Made by a program: the position numbers and the translations under genes. This document shows positions 9,438 through 23,220 of a stretch of 64,000 bases of DNA, one piece after another. The notes below the pieces were generated by a model. The model made no database searches. It saw only the letters and a list, made by a program, of their open reading frames with translations, and was not told the DNA's origin. Positions within the stretch are counted from its first letter, which is position 1. Every line of letters starts with the position of its first letter. The DNA comes from Diphasiastrum complanatum (taxonomy: Eukaryota > Streptophyta > Lycopodiopsida > Lycopodiales > Lycopodiaceae), in the NCBI GenBank assembly GCA_029204225.1, contig CM055094.1:12127742-12191741 (forward strand), written 5' to 3'.

Positions 9438-12400
9438 TCAATAAGTACTTGCACGTCCCGATCGGAGAACCTCTTCAAGATCCTTCACGAAGCTGAAAGT
9501 ATGGGCCTTTCATATTAGTACAGTAAAGATGAATGACATGAACAACACCCTAGAAATAGCCATATATTCAGATCAATAGACCATGAACTTCATACCTTGA
9601 TGAGTTCAACACTACAGAGCCTCCAAGGTATATACGAATCCCAGGATTAGCAACGTTCTGAAGGTGCACAGTCCGTGCTTCCTCATATGTTGAGCCTCCA
9701 ACAATAAATATAACCAGATCTTGAGGCCTGTTCATGGTTGAGCCGATGTAAAATGATAACACTTGATCTAATCATAGAAAGCCCTTACATAATGTACTGA
9801 TCCTGGGACATTCAGGTTAAAGCTCTGCTTTGACCAATATGAGCTTAATCTGGCACTAAAATTTGCTGGAAAACAATAAAAAACCTATGGCACAAACCTG
9901 CCCTGCTGTAGCTGATTGCCAACAAATGGGTAGTCAACATCTCGTAAACGACCCCTAAGAATGCTCTCAATTGTGTTTGACAGCAAAGGCTGATGCTGAG
10001 TGTAAACATTTTCCACGCCCTGCAGAAACCAACGGAATGGTTGTTTCATCACAATTGATCCTTAAAAAGAGAAAAAACAAAACATGGGTTTCTTAACAAA
10101 CAGGAGTTTGATTGATGCAAATACGATAAATGATAGCCTAGATCAGTACACAGAAAAGTAAAGCTAACTTAAAGATTTCGAATTCATATACTCGGAGTAC
10201 AATGAATAAAAATTTCAAACTTATGCCTCAATATAACTGACCTTCAACCCACGTGCCATGTTGCGTGCCCGGTTAAGTATATCACGATTTCCATAAAGGT
10301 CACCAGTTCGTTTATCTGCACCAGCTTGCCTCAGCAAGGTGAATAAAAGCTGCAAAGCAAAAATCCCATTAGAGCACGTTTGGAAGGGAATTCACTAGCT
10401 GATGATAGACAGAGCAACTTAGCTGAGAGCTTAAATGTAAAGAACTGACTTCACTAGAAACAGGAGATAAATAAAGTAACGCATGATTACTCCGGGCTTG
10501 TACTTGCTTGGGCGTGATGTTAGCTTGCTAATGAGCTGCTGCAATTGATGAGGATTCTCTTTCTCATAACGCAATGCATACAACATCACTATTCGTAAAC
10601 AGTTGAAATCTGCAATGCTTTCATTGTTCAGCTGGGTCATTACAGCCTGGAAACATTACACACAATATCAAATGCAGCAAATCAACTTAATGACGGCCAC
10701 AATCAATCAGATTTCTTACCAATTGACAGGCTCTAATGTAAAGCACGTATGTACCATGTTTAGAAAATCACATAACACTGAGAAATCTCAAAAATTCTAA
10801 ACCTGCAAAAATCTTACAGCTGGTAAAGACAAAATTAGCTCAGCTATATTGAATATAAACTCATTAAGAAGTATCATATGACACGAAAACACCAAGTCGA
10901 GCTTCTAGAAGGATCTAAAAATAATAAAATGTGATGGCACTTACAATGATAGTCGATCAAATCAAGTGAAATTATTGATCTGATATCTGCTTTAGAGAAA
11001 TACCTTGCCTTTTCAACACTTTTTTCAAAATAAAACAAAAAAGCACAGACTGCTGAAGAAAATAATCCAGGAAACAGTATTTACCTCAAAGGCCGCAGCT
11101 TGGCCTGCATTACAAGCTAATTCCTGCTCTACTTGAGACACCAGCATTAACTTCCTTTCGTCAACAATTCGGCTCATCTCGGTAACCATAGTTACATGCT
11201 TTGAAACATTTCCGTGCATCTTCCGATACTCGGGATAGTTTTCAACAAACTTTGCCATGTCCTCTGTTCAGAATTCAGGAGCATTTTCAACTAAGCTGAA
11301 ATCCAGGAAGCAAAGGGCTCTGACATCGAAAAATAAAGCATGATGACAACATCTTATACATGCAAAAGTTTCACACCATTAAACAAAGCATACCCCAATA
11401 CGAAGTCTAAGATAGCACTCAGAATTAACGTGAGCAGCATGAACAGCTTATCAGTCTATGGAGTTGGCCACTAGTCTTGGATCACTAACAGTACAGCATG
11501 TGGACTTGTATCTTTAGTGCCCAAGAATAAGGTGTAAACCATGTGTATAAAACTATATCATTTACTGACTCAAACATACCAAGCGTTTGAATATTTTGAT
11601 TGCTACTTGCTTTTTGCTGGAAATCATCCACCATTTTCTTAAACCATGTGTATAAAACTATATGATTTACTGACTCAAACATACCAAGCGTTTGAATATT
11701 TTGATTGCTACTTGCTTTTTGCTGGAAATCATCCACCATTTTCTTAATATTCATGCCCAGATCACCAAAATTCTCATACATATTGCTCTTGAAAAATGCA
11801 TCCTGCTCTGACGATAACACTACTTCCTGTCAACAGCAACAACCCAAGTTACACAAGTTTCAGTTCAGCCTAATCAATGATCATTAAGAACTTACAGCCA
11901 AACTGCAAGGTCTAATCTTATGAACGTACTGAGTAGGAAAATAACAAACAACCTGCTGCTCTTTTGGCACTTTGGGAAATGATTTTAAATCCACTTTATT
12001 GTCTTCAAGGCCAAGTAACTCGTGAACCATTGCCTGCAAAAAGCCATGTTATACAGCACATGAGAGATGTCACGTGAAGCATAAACTCCAATGTTCAAAC
12101 TTTTGGACATAATAGCCACAATTATCATGCAAATCAAAACAACATATAATATGCATTGAGAACTCTATAGGCTACATCGCAACCCAATATCCAATACCTG
12201 ATACGTCCACTGGTTGAGTAATGGCGTGACAGGGTCGTCCCTTCTGTCCAGCACCAGAAGTAAAGGAGCAGTTTCAGAGCGCCTGAAATCAAACAAAGCA
12301 CTTTCCTGTTCATACATGAACCTCTGCAGCACGAGAATACCAGTTGTCAGTTTGAAAACCAGTCTAGTTCAGGCCAATTTGCTGGTATTACAGAATCATG

Positions 12401-15360
12401 TTCTTGCTATTTCCCCTAAAGCATCTAGTTGAGAAAGAGATTCCTACGGGCATCGCTTGGAACAGTAAAAGAGATTCACCATAGCATCTTGAGCAACTCG
12501 TCGTGCTATTTCTGAACTACGAGAATAACGGATAATGGGCCGTTTTCTGAGTGCCAGAAACACAGAGGAGATTCCTTCAACCATTCGATCAGAAACAAGC
12601 TGAATTTTTTGAGGATCCACTTTTGCTGGAATCATATAGAGGTGGTTAAGAGGAAGGTTGAGCGTGAAATGAAAAGGGTCTATTGCAACAAAGTCTGCAA
12701 AAAACTCCTGCAAACAATCTTTCACAATCAACAGGTGCAGTGCAAAAACACTGACAAAAGAAAAATCTCATTGATTATTGAAAAAAACATGCTCATAAGC
12801 CCATTATCTCCTGACCAATGAGAATGCGAAGAAAACTCATTCTATTCTCTGTCAAAGAGACTGTGTTATGGATAGAAAACATATTCTGATAAGTGAATGC
12901 TATGAAGATAGTGCTAATATGCTTAGATCCATGCTTGAAAATATTTACCCAAATTGCAATATACTGGTAGACTTTTGATAACATCAAAAAATGTGATTGG
13001 TCATCTCCCCCTGGCAATACATCCGAACTCTTCCCCTAAGATGTTGAAAACTATAGACTGACAGTGACAATATAGACCCACAGTTATACCTGGACTTGTT
13101 GAACCACTTCATGCTCATCAGCATCGGCAAGAATTTGAATAGCTGTGTTCTTCAGGACATTTGAGAAGTCTGGATTTGTACAAGGCAAAGCTTGAGGAGC
13201 TAGATCATATATACCATATGGGCACTAGATAGCCCCTTGATCTTCTTGAAATAAGAGTTTCGAGACCAAAATCATATGCATAAATCACATAAACTGGAAA
13301 AAGCTTGGCTGAAGTAAGTAGCTCACAGAGATGATACTCTCCAAATCTTGGGCTGCTCAAATGTGACTTCACGTATTGAATGTTCTCCAATGTGGGACGT
13401 AAGAAACATACTGCCTTCAAGTGAGTCATTAACTCCTTAGCTCCACTGTCCACCTTCTCTACAAGGAACACTTCTTTCTGTAATAACTCTGACTGACTCA
13501 TTGCAACACTGACAAAAGCCACCTGAATTGCAACAAACAGCTAGTTATTGAGAGTAGCCAGAGAAGTACCATCACTCTAGCAAAGAACCGCTAAATCCTA
13601 GTAAACTAACAACCAGAAAACATATTTTTGCTTCGATTCAAAATTTCTAAAGGCGGATAGCGTAGCAATTCAAAATGAATCCCGCAACTGATCATACAGA
13701 CAACCACACACCATGAGGGACCAAAAATCTTCTTCAAGTGGCCCGTGTTAGGAGAGGATTAGCAAAATAAATTTCAGTGGTATAGCAACTTTCAAGAGAG
13801 CTTCATCTCTTAGTTCAGAGTCCTAGCTAGATAACTTCAGCTGAATAGAAAAAAAAATCTACGGTGAGAAAATTACAAAAATAACTTGAGGTTTCTTCTC
13901 CCTGAATACAACTTCTCCCTCTATACAAATAATTCTCCATCACAGGCCATGACCAACTTTGGGCAGAGAGCATTTAAAACTTCCTACTTGCACCCCTTCA
14001 GGTTTCACCCTCTCTTAATGGTAAGATATTGCCGTCTTCCTGTTGCTCTGGGCTTCAGGGATACAGCTACTTACTTTCTATGGTACATTCAGCGAATTCT
14101 CAGACAAGTCAATCTGATTGGATGGTTTATCCATGGTAGCATTCAGTGCAAATAACTTCCCATGCAATCTAATTGGACGTCATTTTGATTCAAAATCCCA
14201 AGCCCTCAAGGGGGAAACCTGAAAATGCTGAGCCATCTTGGATGGAATCTGACCTAAGCCCTCTTGATGAAAGGAAAGAGCGGACTGAAAACTTCCAGGG
14301 TTTCTTGCTGAGGCATATTGAGCTTTGATAAGTTTCACAAGTCGACATGATATGAATATTACCAGCACATCCTCTCCTCTCACCACTTTCATGGATCGAT
14401 GAGAGGACTCACTAGTAAGTTTCATAGCATGCCTCTACGTGAACATTATCTAGTCCTTAATGCTTGTAAAGTAATAACACTTGAAAAGGAAATTTGATGA
14501 ATTTTTATCATCCCTTAGAAACCGGAATCTAATTGCTTGCATACACTCCGGTTCAGGAAAACTCATTAATGATTAAAGTTCTCATGCGATGGAGTTAGGA
14601 TAAAATCTCGCAGGATACAAGTTTCAGGGTTCGGCTGCTAGTTTACTCCTGTGACGATAGTCCACGTGTGTCCTCAGATAATTGGTGAGACGCGCAGCAA
14701 AAACCTAAACATGATCCAATAAGATTATGAATTGGTACACATTTTAAGTCTCCGAATTGGCTAGAAAACAGAGACTGTACCAACATCTACCAAGTTCGCC
14801 TCTTGGAAAAGGTTTTGATTTGCAGATTACCGGAGAAATATTTCAGGCAACAAGTGGAACTCTTAATGCGGTGCACAACAATCAGAAGAAGATCAGAAAC
14901 TTTAAGTATTAACTCAAAAACCTGCGCTTTCCAGTTCACTTTAGCGACTAGTTTCTTTCTAGTGTCCCTCATCCAAGTATACGTTTGCATCTTTTAAATA
15001 AGATCTCAATGCTAGTCAATTTGGGGAGGGTATTACTTCCACTCCTGAACATTAGAAAATGTGCAATATATCGGGCAGATTTAAACAATTGAAACAGAAT
15101 GACATGCTATATAATATGAATTTGTGAATGGAAATGAAAATGGATGCATAAACTTACCTGCGGAATCTCTTAGGGCAAAAAAATGGCCAAAGACATCAAC
15201 TGCACCGAACTCAAAAACAAATTTCAACAACAGGGGTTCAGAAACATAGAAAAGAAGCAGCAGATCCAACCGTTTGCGAGTCCAGAATGAGAACTTTCAT
15301 GCCAGTAATGTCATGAAGCATGCGATTCAAGTAATCCCGCACTGCAGACACCAGCACCAT
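9438..15360 (-). CDS. VPS45: VPS45, Sec1/Munc18-family vesicle fusion regulator
   Basis: Thirteen exons join in frame: 15271-15360, 13327-13522, 13090-13169, 12480-12707, 12198-12323, 11953-12033, 11685-11826, 11085-11263, 10491-10646, 10242-10349, 9898-10019, 9596-9727 and 9438-9492. Together they give 1,695 nt, or 564 residues plus stop. Every intron starts GT and ends AG on the minus strand, and no premature stop remains. Family landmarks include [15 protein letters not shown] at the start, [53 protein letters not shown] and [14 protein letters not shown]. The length matches plant VPS45 (about 569 residues). SM proteins of this type clasp syntaxin/SNARE bundles; in Arabidopsis VPS45 works with TGN SNAREs for vacuolar sorting. 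A 105-bp tandem duplication spans the end of exon 7 (see the repeat entry). Intron 1 is 1.7 kb. The terminal exon is slightly divergent (stop TGA, 9438-9440). Confidence 0.93.
11535..11744 (-). repeat. 105-bp tandem duplication across the exon 7 donor of VPS45
   Basis: Units 11535-11639 and 11640-11744 differ at one position (TATATCATT versus TATATGATT). Each holds the last 60 bp of exon 7, its GTATGT donor and the first 45 bp of the intron, so there are two identical donors, at 11684 and 11579. Because 105 is divisible by three and the intervening intron segment has no stop, use of the distal donor would add 35 residues in frame. The near identity means the event is recent, unless it is an assembly artefact. 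Confidence 0.9.
13523..15270 (-). other. VPS45 intron 1
   Basis: A 1,748-bp intron bounded by GTTGG at the donor (15270) and CAG at the acceptor (13523). Only short open frames occur, and none resembles a known protein. No repeats or element ends were recognised. Confidence 0.8.
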
Positions 15361-15560
15361 GTTTGCAGAATCGCTCCTTCACCCCGAAAACCAGTACCGT
15401 TTCTAACTACGATCAGATCAATGCAATGGCCTCTCCTCTCCTCTTGTCGTTCAATTTTCCTGCTCTCGCCATAGATTCTCCTCTCCTACACTTTTCTTAC
15501 CCTAGCCCTAGCCCTAACCCTCATGTTAATTAGGTTTCGGATCTTGAGCATTGTAGCACA
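15361..15560 (-). promoter_or_regulatory. VPS45 5' leader/promoter-proximal region
   Basis: Immediately upstream of the VPS45 ATG the strand is purine-rich. It contains a telomere-like run at 15497-15520 (on the minus strand GGGTTAGGGCTAGGGCTAGG), which resembles the telo-box AAACCCTA found near start sites of many plant housekeeping genes. No clear TATA box. The assignment is inference from position. Confidence 0.4.
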
Positions 15561-16222
15561 CCAACCTAGAGACTAGAGACATGGGGCAATGCTTTCCTAG
15601 AGACATGGGACAATGCTTTCCTTGTCCTAACCTCAGCCCCTCCCAGGCTGAGGTTTTCTAGCCTTTCTTTGCTGTACACCACCTCAAAACACTTCGGAGG
15701 CACGAGTTTCACTTCATTTTCCCTCATCTTATTAGTGTCATGTGCGAACAACATGAGTCTAGGCGGTAATCAATCTAGGTATCAATACCCACACCCAGCA
15801 AGTATAGCATTTTTAGAAATCTAATCTATGATGATTAAAATAATACTTTAAAAAAAAAAAAATTCCTTCATGTTTGTTTTTCGGGTAGCGGTCGTGCTGC
15901 CCCACGGGCATCCTTACCCTGCCCAGAAAAAAAACCTCCCCATTATTCAAATTTTTAACCCTCCCCTTTGCCCAACCACCCAAAACCCTGCCCTGCCCGC
16001 CCAAAATGCCTGCCCACCCGCACACTTGTGGGCTCACATCACTAGTCTTTATTGAAAATCACATATATTGGGCTAGGTAATACAAACATATTATGTGATC
16101 CTTACATGCCCCTAGTGGCATTATAATAACTTCTTGTAGTAGCTCACAAATTAAACATTGCTTATTGCATTGTGACATTAACTTGAATGCATGAATTCAT
16201 GAAGGAAAAGGTCAACATGTAG

Positions 16223-16288
<66 letters not shown>

Positions 16289-18890
16289 AATTTGTGTTTT
16301 TGTTTTCAGTGATTAACTCACAACAATGACAACAACGAGCAGATATGAGCCTACATATATAACAAATGGTTTCTACTTGAGATATTACATGGGATGCAAC
16401 CGTTGGTTGTATTGTGTAAATTATATATGACTTTTTTCGTTGAGGTATTGGTCTCGACTCCTTAGGGATATGTCAAAGTTACAAAATCGGAAACCCTAAG
16501 TTATCTCTCTCATTTGAATATATCTTTTGAAGTATGAGCTTTATAGCCTAAATTTATGAGATTCCTTGGGAGGTAGTAAGTACTGCATGTGGACCTTGGA
16601 TACTATCGTAATATAGACTAAGATTATCCATCTAGATTATGTAACTTAATTGTTGATTGTAAACTATTTTCCTATGTTAACAATGGTTAAACCAAGGGAT
16701 ACAAAATATTGGCATTCAGATCATCTTGATCCATGTGCATTTCTCAATTATGATTTAAAGAGAGTCATATAATTATGTGGTTGTCTAGTTTGATGGAAAG
16801 GTCATACATATGATGATGATTCTTGGATGTAGGGCGAGAGCCTTAGAAAGGACTTTCCTAACTTTAACTTATGAGGACAAAACTTGATATAGAGGAGAAG
16901 AATGTCATGCCCACAAAGCTCTGACCCTAGATTTATATCTCGTAAAATGGTCAGAGAACCTACTTTGACCTGTAAGTTAGCTATAATTATGAGGGGTTGG
17001 GGCCCTCATGGTATTCAATGAACACTTGAGCAAAAGAGGTTGAGTTCCGCAGCGAAGGTAAGGAATTTTGCTTGGTGTTAGCACACACGTGTGCACTTTT
17101 CCAAGGAGGACCATGACATTTTGATGCTTCCAACTCCACCTTGGAAAATTTGCTCTAGTTCTTGGATTTTCTAGATTTGATTTAGCATGGAGCTCCATAT
17201 TGCTGATGAGGAGCAAACAACAAAATCTCTCTTAGAAACATTATTTCCAAAAGTAGCAAACAAAGGCCTTTTTGCTAGGGTGGATTTTGAGAAAGTGTTG
17301 TGGCTTCAACACACATAATAAAAAAAAGAAGGCTTCTCGACCAGACAAAACAAGATCCTCATAAGTAGAGAAACTTAGCTCTTCAAATGCACCAAACAAT
17401 GGGAAGAGCATAGAAAGAGTGGAGTATTGGCACAAAGCCCATAATAGTCAGTCATAAAACACAAACAACATGAGGGACATACTCCACATATGTGAAGGGG
17501 ATTTGCCTATATATGCGATCATTGAAACTCTAATGATTGATCTAATGTCTTTTTTGAGGGAAGGTCACACTTGACTTAATAGGCATATGTCGTTTATCTA
17601 ATTTCTCATTCCCATCAACTACATTCCTTCCACCATGCTCCCTTTAAAACTAGTTATTCAATATTACAAAAACTTAGAAGGACAAGCTATTAAGGAGTTG
17701 TCGAACAACAAAATGCAAACAAACTTGCACAATAAAATCTTAATTCATTTGAACTAGATATAAGTACAATGATCCATAAACACATTATAACAAGCCGAAG
17801 CTTTTAAATAACAATCACAAGATTAGAAATCCCTTTTTCCTTCTAAGGGGTAAGTCTTTATGAAATATGAACTATGAATATTTGAAAGTCAATGTTTAGC
17901 AAAATTTTCGTTTTCATGGGCTTTGAACGTTTCATTTCTTAAGATGGTGTTTGGAGGGTGTTCTGATGATGGAAGTGCATTATTGACCATTACAAATGCA
18001 CATGCATAACTCATCCAAATTGCGTAAGGATTCTAAGTGTGCACCATATACAAAAGAGTGCTTCACATAGAGAGAGTGAGCCATCTTGATTGGTATACTA
18101 CTTGCAAATGCAAATAATTGTCAAGTATCAAGATTGTTATCAAAATTCATGAGTAGTGAATAGATTGTCATAAGAAGTTTTCATGTACGAAACACCCTGG
18201 TGCATTTATTCATAGAAAAAACTAGTAGGTACATTGATGAGAAAGATATATACGTCCTCGAAAGGGAAGTTTAACCAAATGTAAGCTCAAACAAGAGCGA
18301 AGCTTGCACTAAAACTAAAAAAAACTATCCAAGTATTAAGAAAACTATATACGCAACCCGCAGTCGAACATAGACAATAACAAGAAGCAAAAGTGTTGAG
18401 ACGTCATGAGGTAGGTCAATTTGGCGTAGATTTTGGGAACAAGTTGGCTAGGCCAAATGGAGGTGATAGATGACCTACCTTTCCTTTGATCTTGTCTATT
18501 TTAACATTTGGCTCCCCCATTGGCATGAGAGAGGAAAGGAAGAGGAGCCACCCTTTGAAAACAGCCAATGAGACCCTACCACGTGGCTTGCATTTTATTT
18601 GCGAGTGGATTAGGTTCGAAAAGTTATGTGCACTTGGGAGCTCTTAAATGTCTAACGATGGAGAGAGTCTTATTAAGCCCTAATCAAGTTTAGGTCTGAG
18701 AGTGGTCGGTAGCCCTAATTTGAGTTAGGTTTAGGTTTTAAAGTGAGTATTGGGCATAGGTGTGGTCAGCCCTACACCAGATTGGGACTCGGCAAAAGAT
18801 TAGGCTGAGTGGTCAAAACCCTATTCTGTTTAGGGTTTGGCATTTGATCGCAAATGCGAGAACGCATTAGCGAGAAAGAGAAGAGAAAAG
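15561..18890. other. Intergenic, no gene recognised
   Basis: Only short, unconvincing open frames. A GA microsatellite lies at about 16227-16284. The stretch 15850-16020 is C-rich on the plus strand. No terminal repeats of mobile elements were identified here. Confidence 0.5.
16227..16284. repeat. (GA)n microsatellite
   Basis: A nearly perfect run of GA dinucleotides of about 58 bp in otherwise AT-rich sequence. Confidence 0.95.

Positions 18891-18928
<38 letters not shown>
18891..18928. repeat. (GA)n microsatellite
   Basis: A GA run of about 38 bp, flanked by GC-richer sequence with several TTAGGGTTT-like words (18660-18840). Such a setting can be a plant 5' leader, and the first exon of the plus-strand VPS50 gene must lie somewhere left of 36761. 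I could not recognise that exon here. Confidence 0.9.
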
Positions 18929-18932
<4 letters not shown>

Positions 18933-21289
18933 AGATTTTGCTGCTTCTTCTCGCATTGCCCATTGCTATGTCCTATGTATCTATTTTCTGGGCTCTGTGA
19001 TGATGGCCGTTTGTGTTGGCGATCTGTCTGCAGCGCGCGGCGTTTGAGATTTCTTTCACCCTGATGCTATAGTGCTGAGCAATTACAATGACATGGATCT
19101 GGTTGCAATTTCTTGGGATGGCATTTTCCGCATTCTTTGATGATAAAAAAAAACCGGTGGCTGCTTTGCAGATTCATATGCAATAAAGGCGATGAGTAGT
19201 TAAAATTGGAAGCATTGGATCACAAATTTTCTGCTCAAAGCCTAAGCAAGAATACCCAAATTTCCGAGAGTTATCAACAGTACCTATAAGATAAGGATGT
19301 GTATTCTGAGCCAAAATTGCCTCTGGTGTTGACGGGAGACGTATACTTAATTCCTAATCTTTGAACACTTGAACTACCCCTAGCACTGGATCATTAGTGA
19401 CGATATCACTGAATTCAAACCCTCGTGGAGCTTGGATGCTCCCGTGAGTTTGTCTGCGAAATTTGTATCTCCAATATTGACGGAAAGCTCTGTTGGTTTA
19501 GAGTTCTTTTATCCGAAAGTGCCAGCAATTTTTGTACTGGAAATGGTTGATGTATTGAGTTCTTATGAAGGCCAGGGAAGAAGAAATTTGGGTTGTTCAC
19601 AGAAGAGGCTAGAACATGGAGTCCATTAGGATGTGGTATTCGGTGACCTTTCATCTGCTCTGTCGGTCATTTGACAATGGACTGCTGGCTTTATCATCAA
19701 ACTCATGCACTTCATACGCCGTGGAGGAAGCTTTCATGTTTTTGGTTTCTAACAGAAGGAACATTGTTTGAATTGGAGTGTATCTGCATCGTAGCAATCT
19801 GTACAAGGACTTTGATAGGTGCATCAGTGGCCAATTCAGCTGCCGTGATAACAAGTCCAGTGCCCTAATGCAAATTTACTCTTAGGAGCACAAAGGTTAT
19901 GGATCTAATAAACTTCGGAGAGAAACTCCTTCAGACAGTGAGAAGTAGACGATCGCTGAGCATTCTTTCTGGATCATCTTTTTCGGATCGTCCTGAGGTA
20001 GTTTTTCTTTGACTGACACCCAGAGGTTTCTGGACACTTTTTAGTCTTAAATAGGTTCACAAAAGATGTGTATGTCTTGTTTTGAATTGTCTGCCGATTC
20101 TCAGCTTGGAATGAATCCCTTGAATTTCTATTGCTAAGCTTAGAATCCCATAATCAATCTATCATGCATTGGGGCGTGTAGGATGCTTTATCTGAACATC
20201 ATTTATACCAACGTAAGCATTGTGGCTCAAGCTTCATATCTAACTTATGGTTTATGAGGAGAAACTAATAAGTGGCATACATTGCGGCTCTACTCTTTTT
20301 GTTTGACATCTTATACTATCTACCAAGCCTCCTGTTGAACACATTTATATGAGAAGATAGAAAACATGACAATATTGAACCCTAAAATCAAAACATAAAA
20401 TGAAAGAAATGCCATATTGTTTTGTAAAGATTTGGAAATGCGCTTCAACCCATGTAGTGTATATGTGACTTAAATCTGGATTGCACTCTTTACAAAACTT
20501 CAATGGGAATAGTGGCCGTGCATCTCTGAAATTGGTAGAGCCTATGATTGATCTCCCACTCTATTTGCAACTGAATCCCCACCTCGGTTTCCACCTCATC
20601 CTAGACAAGATCTTTTCCATAGGCCATGATGATAATTGCTCAATGCTAGCTGGTTGGTCATTGATTGACCATAAAGCCTAATAAAATGCACCATCACCTG
20701 GAAATGCAGATTGTTGATTGGCAACGGTAGTAAGCTCAAGAAGTAGATCTCAGATCTGCAAACACATTGCACAAAAAACAATGCTGCCAGTACACAAGTA
20801 ACATTAATTTCTTAATCATAATTTGATTGAGCAATGGCACATGATAGTTGAAAATTCATTTATCATTTGAATCTTTTTAGAAATTTAGGACTTAGAACCA
20901 ATATGTCCAGATTGACAACTATGAAATCTAGAGCCCATACTCCTATGATGATTAATTCGTCACAATTGTCTACAATATACATATTATATAATATGATTGT
21001 GATAAACTAAGCAATGAACATTCAAGTTGTCAATATTGTTACAATCTCAAATCTCAAAATTAACGCTTAAAAGTTATAGGTTAAAGCTAGGGTGTCCATT
21101 TTAAATTATAGCAGTGAAGTAGTCAAGAACTTATCTATAGATTTAGCATGAAAGGTAACAAGTAGCTTCTATAAAAGTGGCAAATCAATCATTCTCCAAC
21201 AAAGAAGACTAATCAAATTAATGGTTGCCGATAGCTCAGGTAGATCTCCAACAAGGATCGTCAACACCAACATGGAACTCCCCTACAAA
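18929..21289. other. Intergenic, no gene recognised
   Basis: Several open frames of 60-80 codons overlap on both strands (for example 19432-19629 plus and 19651-19854 minus). None resembles a known protein, and stops interrupt every longer reading. Nothing further can be supported. Confidence 0.45.
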
Positions 21290-21498
21290 GAGCTCAAGAC
21301 TTCAAACTCATGACTGACTAATGGCGATCTATACCAAGCGAAGGCTACCTCCCTTCAATTGACGTAGAGGGAAATATGAAGATTCAATTATTAGGGCCCA
21401 AATTAGAAACCATGCAAAATAGTGTTTTGGAGCTTGCCAAATGTAATAGAAAATGCATGACCGAAAATAGAGAAATATGGACTATGTGTTTCCTAACA

Positions 21499-21512
21499 CT
21501 CCCCAACTTTAA
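21499..21512 (-). other. Polypurine tract of the decayed LTR element
   Basis: On the minus strand TTTAAAGTTGGGGAG runs directly into TGTTAGG, the start of the left LTR. This is the position where plus-strand priming would occur. Confidence 0.5.
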
Positions 21513-21799
21513 AAAACATTGCCCTCAATGTGCATTGTGGGGCTCAAAAAACAATCAAAACCTAGAACCAGAAGAAGGGCCCCAAGCAATAGCTATGGTA
21601 TTAGCCAATTATAAACAAATTTGAAAATAGGACTATAACAAATTGCATCCATTGATGGAAATATTGAGAGGACATAAGTTGCCACAACAAGTAATCCAAA
21701 AGCAACACAAAAAAATCCACAAAGCACAGTATGTCAACTATAAATCATTCTGTAAATAAATCGCTAATGTAATGGTCATCATGATACTATTGTAAAACA

Positions 21800-23220
21800 A
21801 TAAGTCGATGTAAATACAAGACAAAGTTGCTCAAGGCACTCTAATAGCCCAAGAATGCCATAAGAAAGTGTTGTCGTGCAAGATCCTAACAAGTGAGATA
21901 TCGAAAGCCAGTCGAATGGCCCAGGAATACTATAGAAAAACGTAAATGCGGCAACCATAGCAAAAACTATGCAACATAGTCGGAGGCCGAGCGATATGTA
22001 GCAACTATGAGTGCTAAGGAATCTAAAGTATAAATAGACTAGAAGGAACATTTGTGCAACAATCCAAGGTATTCGTAATGCCCAAGAATGTATAGTAGCT
22101 AGAAAAATAAGATTAACACTGCAAGGAATCCATAAAGTCCAAGATTGTATGACATCAATAGCGACTGGAGTACAAATCCATGTATGAAAGAACAAAGATA
22201 TGGAAGAATGTAGGGATGTATAAGCATTACATCGAGATAAGCAGCAACGATCAACCTTAGAATGTGATTCAAACAACATCTAAATACAATCTGTATGTGA
22301 CCACCAATAAACGTGCGACCATCTGCCATATCTAAACGATGAAAAATGATATATGGAATTGGAATAGGTACATCAATCAAAGGTAAGTAAAGGAACCAAG
22401 GATATCGATCAACAACATGAGGATACTAGTACCATGAATCGTGCATATCGAATAGTGAGCCTAAGTATGCACAAAGTCCCATGGACAATAGATACACTAG
22501 AAGCAAAAAGCTCATCGGGAAGAGCATCGGTAGTACATGCGAAATGGACAAGCTCAACCATTGGAAGTAAATCCCCAAAACCAATGAAATTATAAAAGAA
22601 ACTGTCGGAAGTACATGAGCAACTGAAGCAACTGACGTAAGGGAGGTAGTAGCATCGACAAAACTAGGAAGAAGATTAGAATCCTGTCGCTGTAAGGTAC
22701 CAAACTATATGAAGTGGCCAAGTAGGTCGTAGCAACCAAGCATGTCGTATATCAGTAAGTAGTAACGGAGCATAACATGTTTCTACTTGCCCCACTGTAG
22801 TGGGAATGACAAAAAATGTCTAGCCCAAGCTATCCAAAGAAACTAGGCATGGTGGTGATCAACAATCCAAACAAATAAAGAACAACAGGCAGGAACAACA
22901 TCAATACATTCAAACCAAGGAAAGATAGCAGTATCAGAAGACCGGCACCAACCAGGAGATCATAAGCAACCATAGCAACTCTGCGATATCATCAGAAGCC
23001 AAGCTGTATGTGACAACCAAGAATGCCAGGAAAGATGAAGCACACGTAGACTTTGACAAACAATAGCTGGAATGGACACATGTGTAGCAACAAGATCAAG
23101 AGCCCTAGGTATTCGTAAGGTACACGAATCTAAAACAACAATATCAAAAGGTATCCTCAAGGTCCATGAAGCTATAAATAATGTCATCTTGCCAAGGAAT
23201 CCATAATGCCCATGAGTGTG
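21800..23220 (-). repeat. Degenerate interspersed motif array
   Basis: On the minus strand a 20-25 bp theme of the type TCTTGGGCATTATGGATTCC recurs in altered form near 21840, 21910, 22075, 22130, 23020, 23110, 23155 and 23200, spaced unevenly. It is translated repeatedly in short frames as SW(A/T)LRIP or HYGFLG. The array sits inside the decayed LTR element. I do not recognise it as a protein domain; it may be an internal tandem repeat that has drifted. Confidence 0.45.

Noticed and set aside
18830-19070. Candidate 5' exon of VPS50 next to the GA tract
   Set aside because: The location suits a leader, but no translation resembles the expected syndetin N-terminus.
19415-19870. Candidate first exon of VPS50 or an unknown gene
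   Set aside because: Short frames on both strands, no match to the expected N-terminus and no clear splice sites.
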